Source of the DNA: an uncultured Lachnospiraceae bacterium | GTDB lineage: Bacteria > Bacillota > Clostridia > Lachnospirales > Lachnospiraceae | Length of the DNA stretch: 42,091 bases | Assembly (NCBI GenBank): GCA_947567595.1 | Contig: CANOMQ010000037.1 | Location: 1 to 42,091 of the forward strand | Direction of reading: 5' to 3' | Shown: positions 40,409-42,091 of the stretch, piece by piece | How positions within the stretch are numbered: position 1 is the first letter of the stretch | How the letters are laid out: the number at the start of each line of letters is the position of its first letter | Made by a program: the position numbers and the translations under genes | The notes under the pieces: model-generated | What the model saw: only the letters and a program-made list of their open reading frames with translations | The model's database searches: none | What the model was told of the DNA's origin: nothing

Positions 40409-41428
40409 TTAAAACTGCTTTAAAAATCGAATGTCGTTCTCATACAAAAGCCGCATGTCGTCAATCTCATACTTTAACAGCGCAATCCGCTCCAGTCCCA
40501 CGCCAAACGCAAAGCCCGTATATTCCTCGGGATTGATATTGCACATTTTCAGCACCTTCGGGTGCACCATGCCGCAGCCAAGGATTTCAATCCAGCCCTC
40601 GCCCTTACAGAACCGGCAGCCCCTTCCGCCGCACTTAAAGCACGACACGTCCATCTCTGCCGAAGGCTCCGTAAACGGGAAATGGTGCGGTCGGAATTTG
40701 ACCTTCGTATCCTCACCAAACAATTCCTTGGCAAACTCCGCAAGCGTTCCCTTCAAATCCGCGAACGTGATATTTTTATCAATCACAAGCCCTTCAATCT
40801 GATGGAACGACGGCGAGTGCGTTGCGTCCACCTCGTCCGCACGGAACACGCGCCCCGGCGCAATCATGCGGATTGGAAGTCTGCCCTTTTCCATCTCATG
40901 TACCTGCACGCCGGAGGTCTGTGTCCGCAGCAGAATGTCCGCGTTTACATAAAATGTGTCCTGCTCGTCCTTTGCCGGGTGGTCTGCCGGAATGTTGAGC
41001 GCCTCAAAGTTATAATAATCCTTCTCAATCTCAGGACCTTCCACAACCTCATACCCCATGCCGATAAAAATCCGCTCAACCTCCTCAAGCGCGATTGTAT
41101 TCGGGTGACGATGTCCTACATTATTTTTCTGAGCCGGAAGCGTCACGTCGATGACCTCCGCCTTCATTTTCGCCTCGCGCAGCTTTTTCTCCATGCCTGC
41201 CCTTGCTTCCTCCAAAACGCGCTCAATCTCCTCCCGCGCCTCGTTGACAAGCTGCCCGACCTTTGGTCTGTCCTCGGGAGCAACCTCCTTCATGCTTTTG
41301 AGCACGGCGGTCAATTCCCCCTTCTTTCCCAAAAAGTTGACACGCACGTCATTTAATTTGTCCAGTGCGTCGCTTGTGCTAATCTGCCGGATTGCTTCCG
41401 CCTTAATTTTTTCCAATTTCTCTTTCAT
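40409..41428 (-). CDS. pheS: phenylalanyl-tRNA synthetase alpha subunit
   Basis: The 339-aa catalytic subunit of phenylalanyl-tRNA synthetase, class II. The N-terminal coiled coil (MKEKLEKIKAEAIRQI) binds tRNA; the class II motif 2 (PIRMIAPGRVFRADEVDATHSPSFHQIEG) and motif 3 (GFAFGVGLERIALLKYEIDDMR) are clear. I chose ATG 41428. A TTG four codons earlier sits closer to AGAAAGGA (about 2 bases) than the ATG (about 13), so the true start is not certain. The first gene of pheS-pheT-queA, behind a T-box. Confidence 0.97.
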   Translation of the reverse strand: MKEKLEKIKAEAIRQISTSDALDKLNDVRVNFLGKKGELTAVLKSMKEVAPEDRPKVGQLVNEAREEIERVLEEARAGMEKKLREAKMKAEVIDVTLPAQKNNVGHRHPNTIALEEVERIFIGMGYEVVEGPEIEKDYYNFEALNIPADHPAKDEQDTFYVNADILLRTQTSGVQVHEMEKGRLPIRMIAPGRVFRADEVDATHSPSFHQIEGLVIDKNITFADLKGTLAEFAKELFGEDTKVKFRPHHFPFTEPSAEMDVSCFKCGGRGCRFCKGEGWIEILGCGMVHPKVLKMCNINPEEYTGFAFGVGLERIALLKYEIDDMRLLYENDIRFLKQF

Positions 41429-41462
41429 TGCTACAATCAAATCCTTTCTTTAAATTTATTTA

Positions 41463-41499
41463 CAAAAAAAGCCCTCACAGAACACGCATTCTGCAAGGG
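41463..41499 (-). terminator. T-box-controlled terminator before pheS
   Basis: CCCTTGCAGAA...TTCTGTGAGGG stem on the minus strand followed by a seven-T run. It is the attenuator of the phenylalanine T-box, about 35 bases before the pheS ATG. Confidence 0.92.
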
Positions 41500-41760
41500 A
41501 CGAATAAACCGCGGTACCACCCAATTTTCCATATGCTTAATGATAAACATATCGACACTCTGACAGACTTAACGCGTCCTTCACGTCTTTTCCTACAGCC
41601 GCCTAGCCTGTCATATGCCTGAGCACGGTTTCAAAAAAGCAGCTCCGGTGGGAAATTCAACATCTTATCTGAACTTGGGAGGCTTTCAGCCGGTGACCTC
41701 CATTCTCTGAAAGAAAATAAGACGCTACTTTGCACCTTCATCGCATTTTGTACTTGTATG
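41463..41760 (-). promoter_or_regulatory. T-box riboswitch, phenylalanine (TTC specifier)
   Basis: The pheST leader has the exact T-box GGGTGGTACCGCGG (41509-41522), containing TGGT (41516-41519) for the tRNA 3' end. The specifier region is GAAT-TTC-CC with TTC (41652-41654) coding Phe. Stem I shows the expected AG-rich (AGAGAATGGAGG) segment. The terminator is annotated separately. Confidence 0.95.
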
Positions 41761-41776
41761 AAAATATCTAAAAACA

Positions 41777-41805
41777 ATCATATGCTAAGTGTTTCAAAAA
41801 GTCAA
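41777..41805 (-). promoter_or_regulatory. promoter of the pheST leader
   Basis: TTGACT (41800-41805), 17 bases, TATGAT (41777-41782), about 20 bases before the T-box leader begins. Confidence 0.75.
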
Positions 41806-41898
41806 GCCTAAATTCCTATTATTTACTTCATTATTTACTGCACTGTGCCACTCCTGACATCCGTCTTTCTCCCATTTCCAACAAAAATTTTACAAAGC

Positions 41899-42091
41899 TT
41901 ACACAACCGCCTCCACAATCGTCTTGTTTCCAATTGTTATCTCATGAACGCCGATTTCTTTATTTTTGTTAAAATTAAAGCTTAACAGATACCCTTTATC
42001 CTTATGGTAATAATCCAAATAGTCGCTAAGCTGCTTCTCGCCTCTTTCGTTATATTCATTTCCATGCCAAATTTTTAATTCAATGATAAAC
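41899..42091 (-). CDS. PD-(D/E)XK nuclease-superfamily protein, C-terminal fragment
   Basis: The gene enters from the right edge and stops at 41899. The visible 64 codons (FIIELKIWHGNEYNERGEKQ...) have the E-x-K core (IIELKI) and the following conserved QLSDYLDYYHKDKGYLL segment, as at the C-terminus of ATPase proteins that carry a PD-(D/E)XK nuclease domain. The rest of the gene, including any ATPase part, is outside the window. No link to the pheST genes is implied. Confidence 0.7.
   Translation of the reverse strand, partial: FIIELKIWHGNEYNERGEKQLSDYLDYYHKDKGYLLSFNFNKNKEIGVHEITIGNKTIVEAVV

Noticed and set aside
40562-41356. 264-codon plus-strand frame opposite pheS
   Set aside because: Antisense shadow of a housekeeping gene, with no ribosome binding site or family resemblance.

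Overview
The window comes from a Gram-positive, low-to-moderate G+C Clostridia-type genome, most likely a Lachnospiraceae relative. The evidence is T-box leaders on ileS and pheS, the ylxM-ffh-rpsP order, AGGAGG-type ribosome binding sites, canonical TTGACA/TATAAT promoters, PnuC/NadR salvage of nicotinamide riboside, and a long IleS2-type isoleucyl-tRNA synthetase. No sequence search was possible, so the taxonomy is inference. Nearly everything is transcribed leftward (minus strand); only an XRE regulator (18088-18411) and a PaaI thioesterase (31793-32197) point right.

Regions, left to right. (1) 1-5460: housekeeping, with rpsP (5' fragment), ffh, ylxM, and ileS behind an isoleucine T-box. 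(2) 5458-24560: an accessory island of about 19 kb, described below. (3) 24600-28242: two tandem leuDC-type dehydratase pairs. (4) 28297-31529: a ClC-family channel, a CPA1-type cation/proton antiporter and a divergent HAM1-type NTP pyrophosphatase. (5) 31793-33589: a PaaI-like thioesterase converging with a phenylacetate-CoA-ligase-like enzyme. (6) 33676-35005: a NUDIX hydrolase and a PilZ protein. (7) 35100-41830: nadR, pnuC, queA, pheT and pheS, with a phenylalanine T-box. (8) The 3' end of a PD-(D/E)XK nuclease-like gene enters from the right edge.

The island is the part worth attention. Its main transcription unit runs from 17493 down to 5458: a Ca-repeat/C39-peptidase-like protein, an unknown protein, three consecutive dynamin-like GTPases (623, 674 and 900 aa; the last appears to carry a second, degenerate GTPase domain), a small membrane protein, a NADAR-domain protein, and several unknown proteins. 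Upstream lie a secreted protein with DnaJ-type zinc-finger repeats, a Sel1-like membrane protein, a lipoprotein, a transmembrane Ser/Thr kinase and a large HTH-containing protein. I see two recurring promoter designs in the island's regulatory gaps. One has a GTTTCnGAAAC dyad preceded by an A-tract at the -35 position, exactly 17 nt from a TAnnAT box (four copies). The other is TTGTAA-N17-TATAAT with a TATAACG-N6-CGTTATA operator in the spacer (three copies). One copy of the first kind fires antisense through the XRE gene. I infer that the island is a co-regulated envelope-stress or defence module combining kinase sensing, membrane-remodelling GTPases and an ADP-ribose-acting enzyme. The function is unproven.
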